From positions 105,758 through 169,757 of the forward strand of contig LJZR01000009.1 of assembly GCA_001314865.1 (NCBI GenBank): a stretch of 64,000 nucleotides of DNA. The letters run 5' to 3'. Both the position numbers and the translations under genes were made by a program. Source of the DNA: Phormidesmis priestleyi Ana (GTDB lineage Bacteria; Cyanobacteriota; Cyanobacteriia; Phormidesmidales; Phormidesmidaceae). This document shows positions 53,687 through 62,186 of the stretch, in pieces. The notes beneath the pieces were generated by a model. The model was not told the origin of the DNA and did not search any database. It saw nothing but the letters and a program-made list of their open reading frames with translations. Position 1 is the stretch's first letter. Each line of letters begins with the position of its first letter.

Positions 53687-54124
53687 TTATCTTAGCCACT
53701 CGTTTAGGAACCAGCCAGCGACGAGGCCAAGGCCGCCAAAACGAACGATTTGCCAGAAGGGTTCTTGAATTTCTCGCCAGGAGAGGAGATGGCTTTCTAA
53801 GGTTACTTTAAGGGCTTCGATGCGATCCTGCATTTGAGCTAGGTCTTCGGCAGGGAGTTGGCTGAGGTCGGTACTGATGGCCTGTTCGTATTTGGCTTTG
53901 GCACGGCGAATAGCAAAGAAGCGATCGCGTAGCAATAAAAAATCGTCAGCCGTTTCTTTGAGCGCTCTTTCAAATATGGCCAGATCTTCGTCACTGGGCA
54001 AATTCGGCGCTCTTTTGCCAGAAGAACGACCAGAAGAACGACCAGAAGAACGACCAGAAGAATTACCAGCGCGCCGGGTAGATGAGCGAAGTCGTTTCAT
54101 AGGAAGTAAAGTAGAAATAGCCAT
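53687..54124 (-). CDS. Small C-terminally membrane-anchored coiled-coil protein, unknown
   Basis: 145 residues, no recognised family. The N-terminus is basic with four GRSS repeats from a 12-bp tandem repeat (about 54018-54062). A helical coiled region follows, LAIFERALKETADDFLLLRD and LAQMQDRIEALKVTLESHLL, and then one hydrophobic segment at the very end (about 125-143, IVRFGGLGLVAGWFLNEWL). This is a tail-anchored layout. An inner ATG at 54100 would shorten it by eight residues; neither start has a clear Shine-Dalgarno. It is divergent from the 110-residue gene with only 23 bp between the starts. Confidence 0.65.
   Translation of the reverse strand: MAISTLLPMKRLRSSTRRAGNSSGRSSGRSSGRSSGKRAPNLPSDEDLAIFERALKETADDFLLLRDRFFAIRRAKAKYEQAISTDLSQLPAEDLAQMQDRIEALKVTLESHLLSWREIQEPFWQIVRFGGLGLVAGWFLNEWLR
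54018..54062. repeat. 12-bp coding tandem repeat (GRSS units)
   Basis: About four copies of AGAAGAACGACC (plus-strand reading), encoding GRSS on the minus strand in the basic N-terminus of the tail-anchored protein. Confidence 0.85.
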
Positions 54125-54147
54125 TACTGTAAAGGGAGATCACTGCC

Positions 54148-54480
54148 TTGGGAACCCCTACTTCTATGTCTGTACCACAGTCTGTGTCCCAACCTGCGTC
54201 CTCCTCACCCCAGCGAGCTGTCGATAAGTCCGTGCTGAAATCTTTTAGTCCTGAGGAGTTGGCTCAGGCGCTTGCCGAACAACTAGCGATTTCTCCGAAA
54301 GACTGGCACTCGCTCAGCTCCAACCGTGCTGTCCGTGCCCGAGAACAAGCGGCGGCGGCCTTAGTATACATGCTCAAAGACCGGCCCGAAGAAGCCATAC
54401 CCAGGCTGAACCAGGCCATCGGATGGTTAGATAGAACGCTCAAGGCGCCCCCCTGTCCGAGCCATGGCAAACATTCATAG
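54148..54480 (+). CDS. Small conserved cyanobacterial protein (DUF6439-like)
   Basis: 110 residues. After a Ser/Pro/Gln-rich N-terminus the core is helical: FSPEELAQALAEQLAISPKD, WHSLSSNRAVRAREQAAAAL, VYMLKDRPEEAIPRLNQAIG and WLDRTLKAPPCPSHG. From memory this matches a small family seen only in cyanobacteria (DUF6439), function unknown; the name needs a profile search. It starts at TTG with GGGAG nine bases upstream; an ATG six codons in is the alternative. Confidence 0.7.
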   Translation: MGTPTSMSVPQSVSQPASSSPQRAVDKSVLKSFSPEELAQALAEQLAISPKDWHSLSSNRAVRAREQAAAALVYMLKDRPEEAIPRLNQAIGWLDRTLKAPPCPSHGKHS

Positions 54481-54516
54481 CTGATGTTAAGCGCTGATGT
54501 TAAGTGCTGAATTTTT

Positions 54517-54583
54517 TTAAGCGCTGGGTTTTAAGCGCTAGGTTTTAAGCGCTGGGTTTTAAGCGCTGGGTTTTAAGCGCTAG
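54517..54583. repeat. 14-bp tandem repeat at the 3' end of the anti-sigma-type gene
   Basis: Five units around TTTTAAGCGCTGGG (some TTTTAAGCGCTAGG). The array runs from the convergent gap into the last codons of the ATP-binding protein gene, whose stop lies inside it at 54573-54575. Confidence 0.9.
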
Positions 54584-55124
54584 GTGCAGAGGTTGGCACC
54601 CATCTACGCCAACAGGTTTCCACTATTTTGAAAAAAAAGCTTGGGCCGACCAAGCCAGCGATGGGTAAGGGTCGGAGCTGCTTGGCTAAATGCACCTCTT
54701 TCCCGTTCTCACTCCATAGCACTTGATCAAATACCTGATGCAGGATGTAGAGACCGCGTCCGCATTCACTCACTAGCGAACTGTCGGATACCTCATCAGG
54801 TAGATTGCTTAGGCAGGTGCAGGTGCTTTGCTGCTCAAATCCATCGCCTTGATCGCTCACGATCCACCAGTAGTAGCCCTGGGCCTTGGCGTAACGCACA
54901 GAGACTAGCTTTTGAGGATCGAGTTGATTGCCATGTTTAGCGGCATTGACCAGGGCTTCTTGTAAGCCTAGCCGCAGTTCTTCCCTCATCAGCGCAGGAG
55001 CTGACTCTAGCAGCGCATCCAAAATCGGACGAAGGTACAGCGTAGAAGTAAAGCTCAGGCTTTCCCACTTCTTCACGCAAGACGACTTTACAATAGACGA
55101 CTTTTCAGGTGTAGCGTAACTCAC
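54573..55124 (-). CDS. Anti-sigma-factor-type ATP-binding protein (RsbW/SpoIIAB-like HATPase)
   Basis: 183 residues. The GHKL ATPase motifs are QEALVNAAKHGNQLD (N box), VSDQGDGFE (G1) and ECGRGLYILHQVF (G2). Such stand-alone HATPase_c_2 proteins act as serine kinases on STAS anti-anti-sigma proteins, or as anti-sigma factors, in partner-switching control. No STAS or PP2C partner lies beside it, so its regulon is unknown. The last ~35 residues (from about LRPLPIAGLVGP) go beyond the domain and are partly repeat-derived. A 1-kb gene-free region lies upstream. Confidence 0.85.
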   Translation of the reverse strand: MSYATPEKSSIVKSSCVKKWESLSFTSTLYLRPILDALLESAPALMREELRLGLQEALVNAAKHGNQLDPQKLVSVRYAKAQGYYWWIVSDQGDGFEQQSTCTCLSNLPDEVSDSSLVSECGRGLYILHQVFDQVLWSENGKEVHLAKQLRPLPIAGLVGPSFFFKIVETCWRRWVPTSAPSA

Positions 55125-56145
55125 TTAAGCCAATCTCCTAAGGAAGCTTTGGTTCTCAGCATCTCTAAACAACGCGCAAAACAACGATGGTATAAATAGC
55201 TCGCTGCTGAACGACTTCTGGGGTTCCCCTTAGCTGGTTATCTGTTATGGGCTTTACTTATGGACTTTACGTTTTGCGTGCTTTCTGCTCTTAACTCTTA
55301 AATGGTTTGGTTGATAAACCGCTTTAAGCGGAATGCCTCCAAGTGAGATCAAGTGAGAGGACGGTTAGCACTCGGACATACGCTTAGATGAATTCGGGGT
55401 TACGTAAGATTCAGTATTACGCAAAACCAGATGCACAAATATCGTATTAACTTATACGGCTACTATAGATATTTTGATTTAACAGATTTTGATATATCTC
55501 TAGTTTATCAGAACATCTAAGTAGATGACCATTGTGTAAAAAAATGGAGATCTGTGATGTCCGTAGCAAACTATTAAAAAAAAGAAATGACTGGCTGATC
55601 AATATCACAGGTGGAGTAACAAGGATATGCATAAAAAATAAGAAAAACAGCATTAAAGCCTGTTGTAAGTTTTGGGTGAAACTCTTAAACTCTTTGCAAA
55701 TAAAGCGTTTTGGCTGGCTTGGTTGGTGTGTTTTCTAAGGTTTTAAGTTATTCAAAAATGAACCACCTTCACCTGTAATTATTCGCTTTTGCAAAAGGAA
55801 CGGAAGCATTTGTTGCGATCGCCTAGATGTTTTTGGGCTTTAAACAAAATGACTCAGCTCAAAGCAAATAAGTAAGGGATATCACAGGTAAAGGCATGTG
55901 TGAAATGATCAATATTACGTACGTATGTAGTTGTTCGTTTCTTGAAATACTGGATACTAACTAGATTTTTTTGATGAAGCTAATCAAAAAATCCGGATTA
56001 TCGAGTCGATATTCTGTAAACATACGGTTGCTTTGTTTTTGGCACAGAAGTTTTTTGTCGATTCAGCGCTGAGCGAATGAACTTTTGGGAAAATATTAAG
56101 AATATTTACAAAAATCGAGATTGTATCGAGATCGTATCGAGATTG
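55125..56145. other. 1-kb gene-free, AT-rich region with repeats and hairpins
   Basis: No supported gene; the longest frames are short, Lys/Asn-rich, oppose each other and lack ribosome sites. Structures seen: GGTTT/AAACC hairpin (55304-55320) overlapping the palindrome CCGCTTTAAGCGG (55319-55331); ATATCACAGGT at 55602-55612 and again at 55879-55889; TGATCAATAT at 55596-55605 and 55906-55915; and near the left side of nblB, repeats of ATCGAGATTGTATCGAGATCG (about 56115-56150). A promoter for the anti-sigma-type gene and possibly a small RNA may lie here. Confidence 0.4.
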
Positions 56146-56883
56146 TTAAGAAGCGATTTGGTGGCGCTGTGCGGTTTCGGCGACAAGGGCTGATTTGTCT
56201 TGGGCCAATTTTGCCAATGCGGGTGCAGTCTGAGGATGATTCGGAAAGTGGCCCAGTGCTTGGGCGACCCGGTGGCGAACCTGCCAGTCTAAATCGTCGG
56301 CGTAGGGCAGCAATAGCGGTACTGCTCGGTCGTCTTGCAGCTCGCCGAGCGCGCCAATGGCGGACACAGAGACCAGTGAGTTTTCTGCACCTAGGGCTGT
56401 TTGCAGTAGCTCAAAGGCGCGGCTGTCGCCCATTTCGCCGAGGCAGGCGACTACGCTCATTTGGACGAGCCATTCGGAGGAGGTTTCGTAGAGTTCTTTG
56501 AGGTCATCTAGGGCATCGGTGAGCTTGAGCGCGCCGAGGGCATCGGCGGCGGCGGCCTGGACGTCGGGTTCGGGATCGCCTAGGGATGCGGTCAGGACTT
56601 TGAATGCGGTGGGTTTGTCCTGCTTTCCGAGGGTAGCGATTTGACTGACAGCAGCATAGCGAACGCGCGTGTTGGGGTCGTCGCAGAGCGGTTGAATGAG
56701 CGTAAAGGCAATGTCAGGATCGAGGGTGCGAAGCTGGTTGATGCCTTTGATGCGATCGCCAAAGTTCTCTGATTTCAGTATCGTTTCAACCTGGGCCGCG
56801 GTTGGGGCTGCGGTTGGGGCTGCGGTTGGGGTTTTAGTTGGAGCTTCGCTTGGGGCTTCGCTTGGGTCAGGGTTAGAAGACAT
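56146..56883 (-). CDS. nblB: HEAT-repeat protein, NblB-like phycobilisome degradation factor
   Basis: 245 residues. After a Pro/Ala/Thr repeat at the N-terminus (PTAAPTAAPTAAQ) come about five HEAT/Armadillo units: LKSENFGDRIKGINQLRTLD, PNTRVRYAAVSQIATLG, EPDVQAAAADALGALKLTDA, SSEWLVQMSVVACLGEMGDS and DWQVRHRVAQALGHF. This matches my recollection of NblB, which helps dismantle phycobilisomes and chlorophyll during starvation and is related to the CpcE/F bilin lyases. A lyase of that family is the alternative. The gene starts just left of the AEC transporter, which is divergent. Confidence 0.75.
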   Translation of the reverse strand: MSSNPDPSEAPSEAPTKTPTAAPTAAPTAAQVETILKSENFGDRIKGINQLRTLDPDIAFTLIQPLCDDPNTRVRYAAVSQIATLGKQDKPTAFKVLTASLGDPEPDVQAAAADALGALKLTDALDDLKELYETSSEWLVQMSVVACLGEMGDSRAFELLQTALGAENSLVSVSAIGALGELQDDRAVPLLLPYADDLDWQVRHRVAQALGHFPNHPQTAPALAKLAQDKSALVAETAQRHQIAS

Positions 56884-56947
56884 GATTTCCTCTTCAGCTA
56901 GATAATCGGTCTTTAACTACTCTACTCAAATACCTCCTTAAATACCT

Positions 56948-57012
56948 TCCACCGAAATACTCCACCGAAATACTCCACCAAAATACTCCACCAAAATACT
57001 CCACCAAAATAC
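56948..57012 (+). repeat. 13-bp tandem repeat forming the whole leader of the AEC gene
   Basis: Five units of TCCACC(G/A)AAATAC, two with G then three with A, end two bases before the ATG at 57015. The leader therefore has no Shine-Dalgarno sequence. The unit is not a multiple of three. Confidence 0.92.
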
Positions 57013-57014
57013 CT

Positions 57015-57941
57015 ATGCGCGTATTGATATCGGCTGTGCTTCCGATTGCCCTCGTAGCCCTATGTGGGGTTTGGGTTGGCCGGGCTTTTCCGCTAGATCT
57101 AAAAACGCTCGCTCGCTTAAATATTTACGTTTTGTTGCCAGCGTTGGTGCTTACAGGCGTGTATGAGAGTACGCTGCCCTTTCGCAGTGCTGCTGGGATT
57201 GTGCTGGGATTTGCGCTGAACTGCGCGGTGCTATACCTGACTGCAACGCTGCTGGGCAAAGCGTTTAAGCTGCCGCCAGAAACTCGTAAAAGCCTGGTAG
57301 CCACAACGTTACTGGCAAACTCAGGCAATATTGGCTTGCCTTTTATGCTGTTTGCGCTGGGTCAAGGCGGGCTAGAGCGAGGGATTGTGTACCTCATTGC
57401 GTCCGCTATTTTTATCGCTAGCGTGGGGCCGATGATGCTCAAAGGCGACGGCATTTGGGCAGGACTAAAGGTGACCTGTAATCTGCCTGTTTTTTGGGCG
57501 ACGCTGGCTGGCGTTGGTTTGCAGGTTGCGGCTTGGCAAGGCTTAAGCTGGCAACTACCGGCAGAATTTGTCTCTGCGATCGCGCGATCGCTCACTACTT
57601 TAAGCGATGCGGCAATTCCGATTGCGCTGCTGATGCTGGGCATTCAGCTGTCGCGCACCCGCTTAAATTTTGGCCGGTATGAGTTGTTTGCGGCTTGTTT
57701 GCGGCTTTTTGTTTCGCCGCTGAGTGCCTATGCGATTGGTCTAGGGATTGGCCTGCAAGGGCTAGATTTATCGGTGCTGGTGATGCAATCAGCCATGCCG
57801 GTAGCGGTTAATACGCTGATTTGGGTGACTGAGCTTGGTGGCGATACGGTACGAGTGGCGAAAACAATTGTGCTTTCAACCGTGATGAGCTTGGCGAGTT
57901 TACCGATTGTGTTGCACCTAGTCACGCTCAGTGGTCAGTAG
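57015..57941 (+). CDS. AEC-family membrane transporter
   Basis: 308 residues with about ten membrane helices in the two-half layout of the auxin efflux carrier family. Landmarks: LNIYVLLPALVLTGVY, LLANSGNIGLPFMLFALGQ (the Asn-Ser-Gly-Asn-Ile-Gly-Leu-Pro core), IPIALLMLGIQLSRTR and MQSAMPVAVNTLIWVTELGG. Bacterial members export or import small organic acids; the substrate is unknown. The 5' leader is a tandem repeat. It ends base-to-base with the convergent lipoprotein gene. Confidence 0.9.
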   Translation: MRVLISAVLPIALVALCGVWVGRAFPLDLKTLARLNIYVLLPALVLTGVYESTLPFRSAAGIVLGFALNCAVLYLTATLLGKAFKLPPETRKSLVATTLLANSGNIGLPFMLFALGQGGLERGIVYLIASAIFIASVGPMMLKGDGIWAGLKVTCNLPVFWATLAGVGLQVAAWQGLSWQLPAEFVSAIARSLTTLSDAAIPIALLMLGIQLSRTRLNFGRYELFAACLRLFVSPLSAYAIGLGIGLQGLDLSVLVMQSAMPVAVNTLIWVTELGGDTVRVAKTIVLSTVMSLASLPIVLHLVTLSGQ

Positions 57942-58727
57942 CTATTGGCCAGTTTCAGTCTCACCAGTTTTAGTCTCACCAGTTTTGGCCTCACTTTTAG
58001 TCTCACAGGGAACGGCGACAATCTGTGCGCCTGTTTGGTAAATGTATAACCCGACGTTGCCGCCGTAGTTAGCGATCGCATATTCATAAAACTCACCGTT
58101 GATAGGCTGCTCAAAGCGATAGCGCAGCCCCTCAACCGGGTCTTTAATGACCAGGGGCTGGTTCAAATTAGGGTCGGTATCGTTGTAAACAACCTCACTC
58201 GTGAGCTGGAGCCCATCGGCGCTATAGACCAACCTGTCCTCAGTCGGTCGGCTCAATGTCACCTCATAAAGGTCCTCGCCGCACTGATACTGTACTTGCC
58301 AGCCCACCGCAGGAATTGCGCTCTCAAAGGCTGCTTGCGTGGGCGTATAAGCTTGTTGAAAGGGGGGTTCTGGGATTTCTTCTCGGCCCTCTACGCACCC
58401 ATCGGCAATGCCATCGCCGTTAAAGTCAATCCGAGATTCGTTTGCAATGCCATCACCGTCGCAGTCGGTGAGGGAGCCGATATACTCGCCCGCTTCAGCG
58501 CCTGTTTTGATGCGCTGAAGCCGCTTCATCGTGGGTGAATCCTGCTTATCCATTAGCTTTTGGATCTCGGCTGGCTGAGGGCCGGGCTGCTTTTGGGTTG
58601 AAGTCGGGACGTTGGCTGCAAGCATCGCCTGAGCTGACCCCATCGGTAGATGTGGCCCACAGGCAGTCAAAATCATAGCCAAACCGGCGAAATGAGTGCA
58701 GGAAACAAGTTTATTGGCAGATTGCAT
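57942..58727 (-). CDS. Lipoprotein with calcium-binding-type DxDxDG repeat
   Basis: 261 residues. The signal peptide ends in LTAC, a lipobox with Cys23. About residues 85-115 hold LTDCDGDGIANESRIDFNGD followed by GIADGC: two thrombospondin-type-3/EF-hand-like loops flanked by a Cys pair, likely to bind calcium. A beta-rich domain follows (VGWQVQYQCGEDLYEVTLSR) of unknown family. The last ~15 residues are Lys/Thr/Glu repeats from a short DNA repeat. It is probably exported and held on a membrane. The function is unknown. Confidence 0.75.
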   Translation of the reverse strand: MQSANKLVSCTHFAGLAMILTACGPHLPMGSAQAMLAANVPTSTQKQPGPQPAEIQKLMDKQDSPTMKRLQRIKTGAEAGEYIGSLTDCDGDGIANESRIDFNGDGIADGCVEGREEIPEPPFQQAYTPTQAAFESAIPAVGWQVQYQCGEDLYEVTLSRPTEDRLVYSADGLQLTSEVVYNDTDPNLNQPLVIKDPVEGLRYRFEQPINGEFYEYAIANYGGNVGLYIYQTGAQIVAVPCETKSEAKTGETKTGETETGQ

Positions 58728-59088
58728 GAGTAGTGGTGGCCTGTCGTGAAAATACAGGGTCTTTTTAAGGAATAAGCAAAAAAGCTTAACATCGACTTTT
58801 TTTGATTTTGCAATTAGTGGCCACCTTGCTCAACTGTACATTTCGCAGACCTGAGGAAATTTAAGAATCATCTTTTTCGGTCATTCCCAATAAAACTGCC
58901 TTTATCTTTATAATTTAATCAGATTTGCTTGGTACTCTGATAGTAGATAGCAACGGGCAAACATTATGCAATACCTCTACTCTTTTGCAAATACCCGCTT
59001 AGTGATTAGGCTTCTAACCTATCTGTCCGCGCAGCAAGCCTTTCAGCTAAGTTCAGTGACGGTGATTTATCTGGTTGATAGGTGGATT

Positions 59089-59355
59089 ATGCATATCAGC
59101 CTAAAGGCTCGCCTGAATCACGATGCTGACCTTGATTTTAGGTCTTTTCTCAACGAAAATGGCTATCCCTACGTGCTGACTGAAACCGTGTCTCAGGCGC
59201 TGAGTGCTTTGGCTGCGGGAATGTCAGTGACAGATGTGATGAATAAATACCATGTGGTTGTGGTTTCGCACGGGGCGCTTCAGACGGCTGATATTGAAGA
59301 CTTTCGAGCTAGATTTGTGCGAGGCTTGGGCTACTGTCCGCCCAGTTTGGTTTAG
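59089..59355 (+). CDS. Small unknown protein
   Basis: 88 residues from the chosen ATG, no recognised family. It starts MHISLKARLNHDADLDFRSF and continues LTETVSQALSALAAGMSVTD, VMNKYHVVVVSHGALQTADI, ending RGLGYCPPSLV. It looks soluble, alpha/beta. The frame runs 41 codons further up to an ATG at 58966; AGGTGG three bases before the inner ATG favours the short form, though the spacing is tight. Its end overlaps the convergent nei gene by 4 bp. The 361 bp before it (58728-59088) are AT-rich and hold nothing else I can support. Confidence 0.5.
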   Translation: MHISLKARLNHDADLDFRSFLNENGYPYVLTETVSQALSALAAGMSVTDVMNKYHVVVVSHGALQTADIEDFRARFVRGLGYCPPSLV

Positions 59356-60197
59356 GCCAGTTTGGTTGGGCCCATAGCTGGCTGACAGTGCGGACAATAG
59401 TAAATTCTGCGGTTGCTGACGCTCTCTTTTACAATCGGCGTTGCGCAGATATAGCAAGGCTTTTGCGATCGCCCAAACACCCAATGTCGATAGTCTCGAT
59501 ATCCGGCCCCGGCTGCTTTAAGCTGATTAGCCAAGTCTAAATCGTTAGTGATGCCTTTGTATTTGTAAGCCTGATAGGGTATTTCAATAGAGGCTTGCGC
59601 GATCGCCCGCAGTTGCTCCTCGCTACAGTCTATGGGTCGGCGCTGAGGGTGCAGCCTTGCCACAAACAAAATTTCGCTACGCAAATAGTTACCAATACCC
59701 GCTAAAAAATGCTGATCCAGATAGAGCGTTGAGAGACGACGTCGATAGTGTTTGGAAGATTCTAAAGCCGCTTTGACCGTTTCTGGCTTCAGTCCCTTGC
59801 CTAAAACATCAGGGCCTAGCTTGCTTAAGAATGGATGATGCTCGATTTCAGCGGGGCTACTCAAAATTTGAATATCCGAAGCGCTATACAGCAGGGCTGA
59901 CTTTTTGGAATTATGAATGGCAAACCTGAGCTGGCGCTTTGTTTCGAGCAAATCATGCGCTTTGCGGATCACCCATTTGCCGTACAGCTGATTGTGGGTG
60001 TACACGCTGAGTCCATTGTTAAAGTGGGTCAGCATGGCTTTTCCCCGAGTTTCTACCTGGGTGATCCGGCAGCCGGTGAGTTCAGCTTCAAAGGGTTTGA
60101 GATGCTCAAAGGCGAAAAAAACTGCTGTCGTGGGATGTGGGCAGAGGGCGCGCTCTATTTTGTCGGCGGCGATGCGGATTTCGGGGCCTTCGGGCAT
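59352..60197 (-). CDS. nei: Endonuclease VIII-type DNA glycosylase (Nei/Fpg family)
   Basis: 281 residues. It starts MPEGPEIR, where Pro2 is the Schiff-base nucleophile after Met removal and Glu3 the acid; the Ile/Arg after GPE favours Nei over Fpg. The helix-two-turn-helix is LDQHFLAGIGNYLRSEILF, and the C-terminal zinc finger has four Cys (KPCYICATPIV and IYYCPHCQ). It removes oxidised bases and nicks the DNA, as expected in an oxygenic phototroph. The zinc finger is complete. Convergent with the small unknown gene, overlapping by 4 bp. Confidence 0.92.
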   Translation of the reverse strand: MPEGPEIRIAADKIERALCPHPTTAVFFAFEHLKPFEAELTGCRITQVETRGKAMLTHFNNGLSVYTHNQLYGKWVIRKAHDLLETKRQLRFAIHNSKKSALLYSASDIQILSSPAEIEHHPFLSKLGPDVLGKGLKPETVKAALESSKHYRRRLSTLYLDQHFLAGIGNYLRSEILFVARLHPQRRPIDCSEEQLRAIAQASIEIPYQAYKYKGITNDLDLANQLKAAGAGYRDYRHWVFGRSQKPCYICATPIVKESVSNRRIYYCPHCQPAMGPTKLA

Positions 60198-60368
60198 GGA
60201 AAAGAGGGATGAGGGACGAGGGATGAGGGCCGAAGGTGATGACTTAAGGGATGAAGGTGATGACCTAAGAGGATATGAGTGCCTTCAGAAAATCAATCAT
60301 AAAAGATTACAAACTGGCATCCTGACAAAGCCTTGCGGTATCGTGATCATAAGTTAAATTCAAACATC

Positions 60369-61586
60369 ATGTCGCTAGCTCAGCCTCACTCACCTCACGC
60401 AAAGCCTCATTCAAAATCTAAACCTCTCAAGCCCGGTGCCGCTAAGCCTGCCAAAGAGCGGTGCAGCGAATGCGGACTGTGCGATACGTCTTATATTCAC
60501 TATGTAAAAGATGCCTGCGCGTTTTTGAATCAGCAGATTAGTGACTTGGAGGCGGACAATCACGGGCGCAGCCGAGATTTGGACAATGCCGATGAGCTGT
60601 ATTTTGGCGTGCAGCAAAAGATGGTGGCCGCCCGTAAGCTTGCACCGATTGAAGGGGCGCAGTGGACGGGGATTGTGAGTACGCTGGCGATTGAAATGCT
60701 CAATCGGGGCTTGGTAGAAGGGGTTGTTTGTGTTCAAAATACTGAGGATGATCGCTTTCAGCCGATGCCAGTGATTGCGCATACCCCAGAAGCTATTTTG
60801 GCGGCGCGGGTGAATAAGCCGACGCTATCGCCGAATTTGTCGGTGCTTGACCAAATTGAGCGATCGGGGATGAAGCGGGTGCTGGTGATTGGGGTGGGCT
60901 GCCAAATTCAGGCGCTGCGAGCGGTGCAAGACAAGTTGGGCTTAGAGAAGCTGTATGTGCTAGGAATGCCCTGTGTCGATAATGTGACGCGGGCGGGTTT
61001 GCAGAAGTTTTTGGATACAACGAGTCGTTCGCCACAGACGGTGGTGGCCTATGAGTTCATGCAGGACTTTCAGGTGCATTTTAAGCATGAGGACGGCTCA
61101 GAGGAGAAGGTGCCGTTTTTTGGCTTGAAAACCAATCAGCTGAAGGATGTGTTTGCCCCTTCTTGCATGAGCTGTTTTGACTACACCAATGCGCTAGCTG
61201 ATATTGTGGTGGGCTATATGGGTGCGCCGTTTGGCTGGCAGTGGATTGTCGTGCGCAATGAAACAGGGGCAGAAATGTTTGACCTGCTAGAAGGCCTGAT
61301 TGAAACGCAGCCGGTAATGAGTAAGGGCGATCGCACCCAGGCAGTCCAAAACAGCATCCCCGCCTACGATAAAGGCGTAACCTTACCCATGTGGGCCGCC
61401 AAGTTAATGGGCGTTGTGATTGAAAAAATAGGCCCCAAAGGGCTAGAGTACGCTCGCTTTTCGATTGATTCGCACTTTACTCGCAACTACTTGTATACCA
61501 GGCGCAATCATCCTGAAAAGCTAGCAGCGCATGTGCCCGAGTTTGCCAAGCGAATTGTAGGACAGTACAAGCTGCCTGAGCAGTAG
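60369..61586 (+). CDS. bciB: 8-vinyl reductase, BciB/F420-dehydrogenase-beta type
   Basis: 405 residues. After a Pro/Lys/Ser-rich N-terminus, the Fe-S motif ERCSECGLCDTSY (Cys32, Cys35, Cys38) begins the core; a further MPCVDN and APSCMSCFDYTN supply other ligands. The FrhB-like core includes VIGVGCQIQALRAVQDKLGL. The cyanobacterial members (Slr1923 type) reduce the 8-vinyl group of divinyl (proto)chlorophyllide with ferredoxin, giving monovinyl chlorophyll. The frame extends 12 codons to a TTG; the ATG at 60369 is chosen. Divergent from nei. ChlP and HemB in the window act in the same pathway. Confidence 0.92.
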   Translation: MSLAQPHSPHAKPHSKSKPLKPGAAKPAKERCSECGLCDTSYIHYVKDACAFLNQQISDLEADNHGRSRDLDNADELYFGVQQKMVAARKLAPIEGAQWTGIVSTLAIEMLNRGLVEGVVCVQNTEDDRFQPMPVIAHTPEAILAARVNKPTLSPNLSVLDQIERSGMKRVLVIGVGCQIQALRAVQDKLGLEKLYVLGMPCVDNVTRAGLQKFLDTTSRSPQTVVAYEFMQDFQVHFKHEDGSEEKVPFFGLKTNQLKDVFAPSCMSCFDYTNALADIVVGYMGAPFGWQWIVVRNETGAEMFDLLEGLIETQPVMSKGDRTQAVQNSIPAYDKGVTLPMWAAKLMGVVIEKIGPKGLEYARFSIDSHFTRNYLYTRRNHPEKLAAHVPEFAKRIVGQYKLPEQ

Positions 61587-61595
61587 CGCTATCTA

Positions 61596-62135
61596 CTACG
61601 CTCTTTTTAAAATGAAAAAGAACGGTTGTGGCGATTCTTTGTAGTCCATAAGGCCCAATAGAGTGTTTTCATTCACTTTTCTGAAAATATCGTGGATGGG
61701 CAAATGATCGTAAATCATCGTGGCGCTGATTTTACCTCGGTGCTCCATCATGCGCAGTTGGGCCTGGCTTTTGTCTGTTTTGAGCAATGGGTTAAACAGC
61801 GTATAAATTTGCTTAGCAGTATCGTTTTTAGGCAGGGGTAACCGTAGGGCTAGCTTCATCATTTGAGGGTTGGGTGAGAGTTTGAAGATTTCACCCCTGA
61901 CATCTTTAAATAGAAGCGGGTGGACACAGTTGGCACTGACAAATTCTTTGCCGTACCAGTTAGTAGCTTCGAGTAATCCATCCATAGCATGACTTGTAGG
62001 GAAGCCGGAGCCTTGCCAGCGGCCTAGCATAAAGTCTATCCCTACAGGTTCTAGCTGATCGAACAGGGACAAGGCTTCTGGGGTCGGCGTGTTTTCTTGC
62101 TGAAGGAGATGATTGAGGTCGTTTACGGTCGGCAT
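61596..62135 (-). CDS. GXWXG/DUF4334 domain protein
   Basis: 179 residues. FMLGRWQGSGFPTSHAMDGL is the GxWxG motif and NWYGKEFVSANCVHPLLF its continuation; the C-terminal DUF4334 part includes ISATMIYDHLPIHDIFRKVN and LLGLMDYK. The family's fold resembles small lipid- or ligand-binding barrels; function unknown. The frame remains open to a TTG at 62273, but those 46 codons are made of an 11-bp tandem repeat translated in shifting frames, which is not how coding repeats in this window behave. I therefore start at the ATG 62135 (MPTVNDLNHLLQ). Divergent from the carotenoid oxygenase. Confidence 0.8.
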   Translation of the reverse strand: MPTVNDLNHLLQQENTPTPEALSLFDQLEPVGIDFMLGRWQGSGFPTSHAMDGLLEATNWYGKEFVSANCVHPLLFKDVRGEIFKLSPNPQMMKLALRLPLPKNDTAKQIYTLFNPLLKTDKSQAQLRMMEHRGKISATMIYDHLPIHDIFRKVNENTLLGLMDYKESPQPFFFILKRA

Positions 62136-62186
62136 GGGTTTGGTCGCCACGGGTACGGGTTTGTAATTGGGCTTTTGGGCTTTAAC

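Noticed and set aside
55532..55738. 68-codon Lys/Asn/Cys-rich frame in the 1-kb gene-free region
   Set aside because: GTG start without a Shine-Dalgarno, opposed by an equally long frame, composition of AT-rich non-coding DNA.
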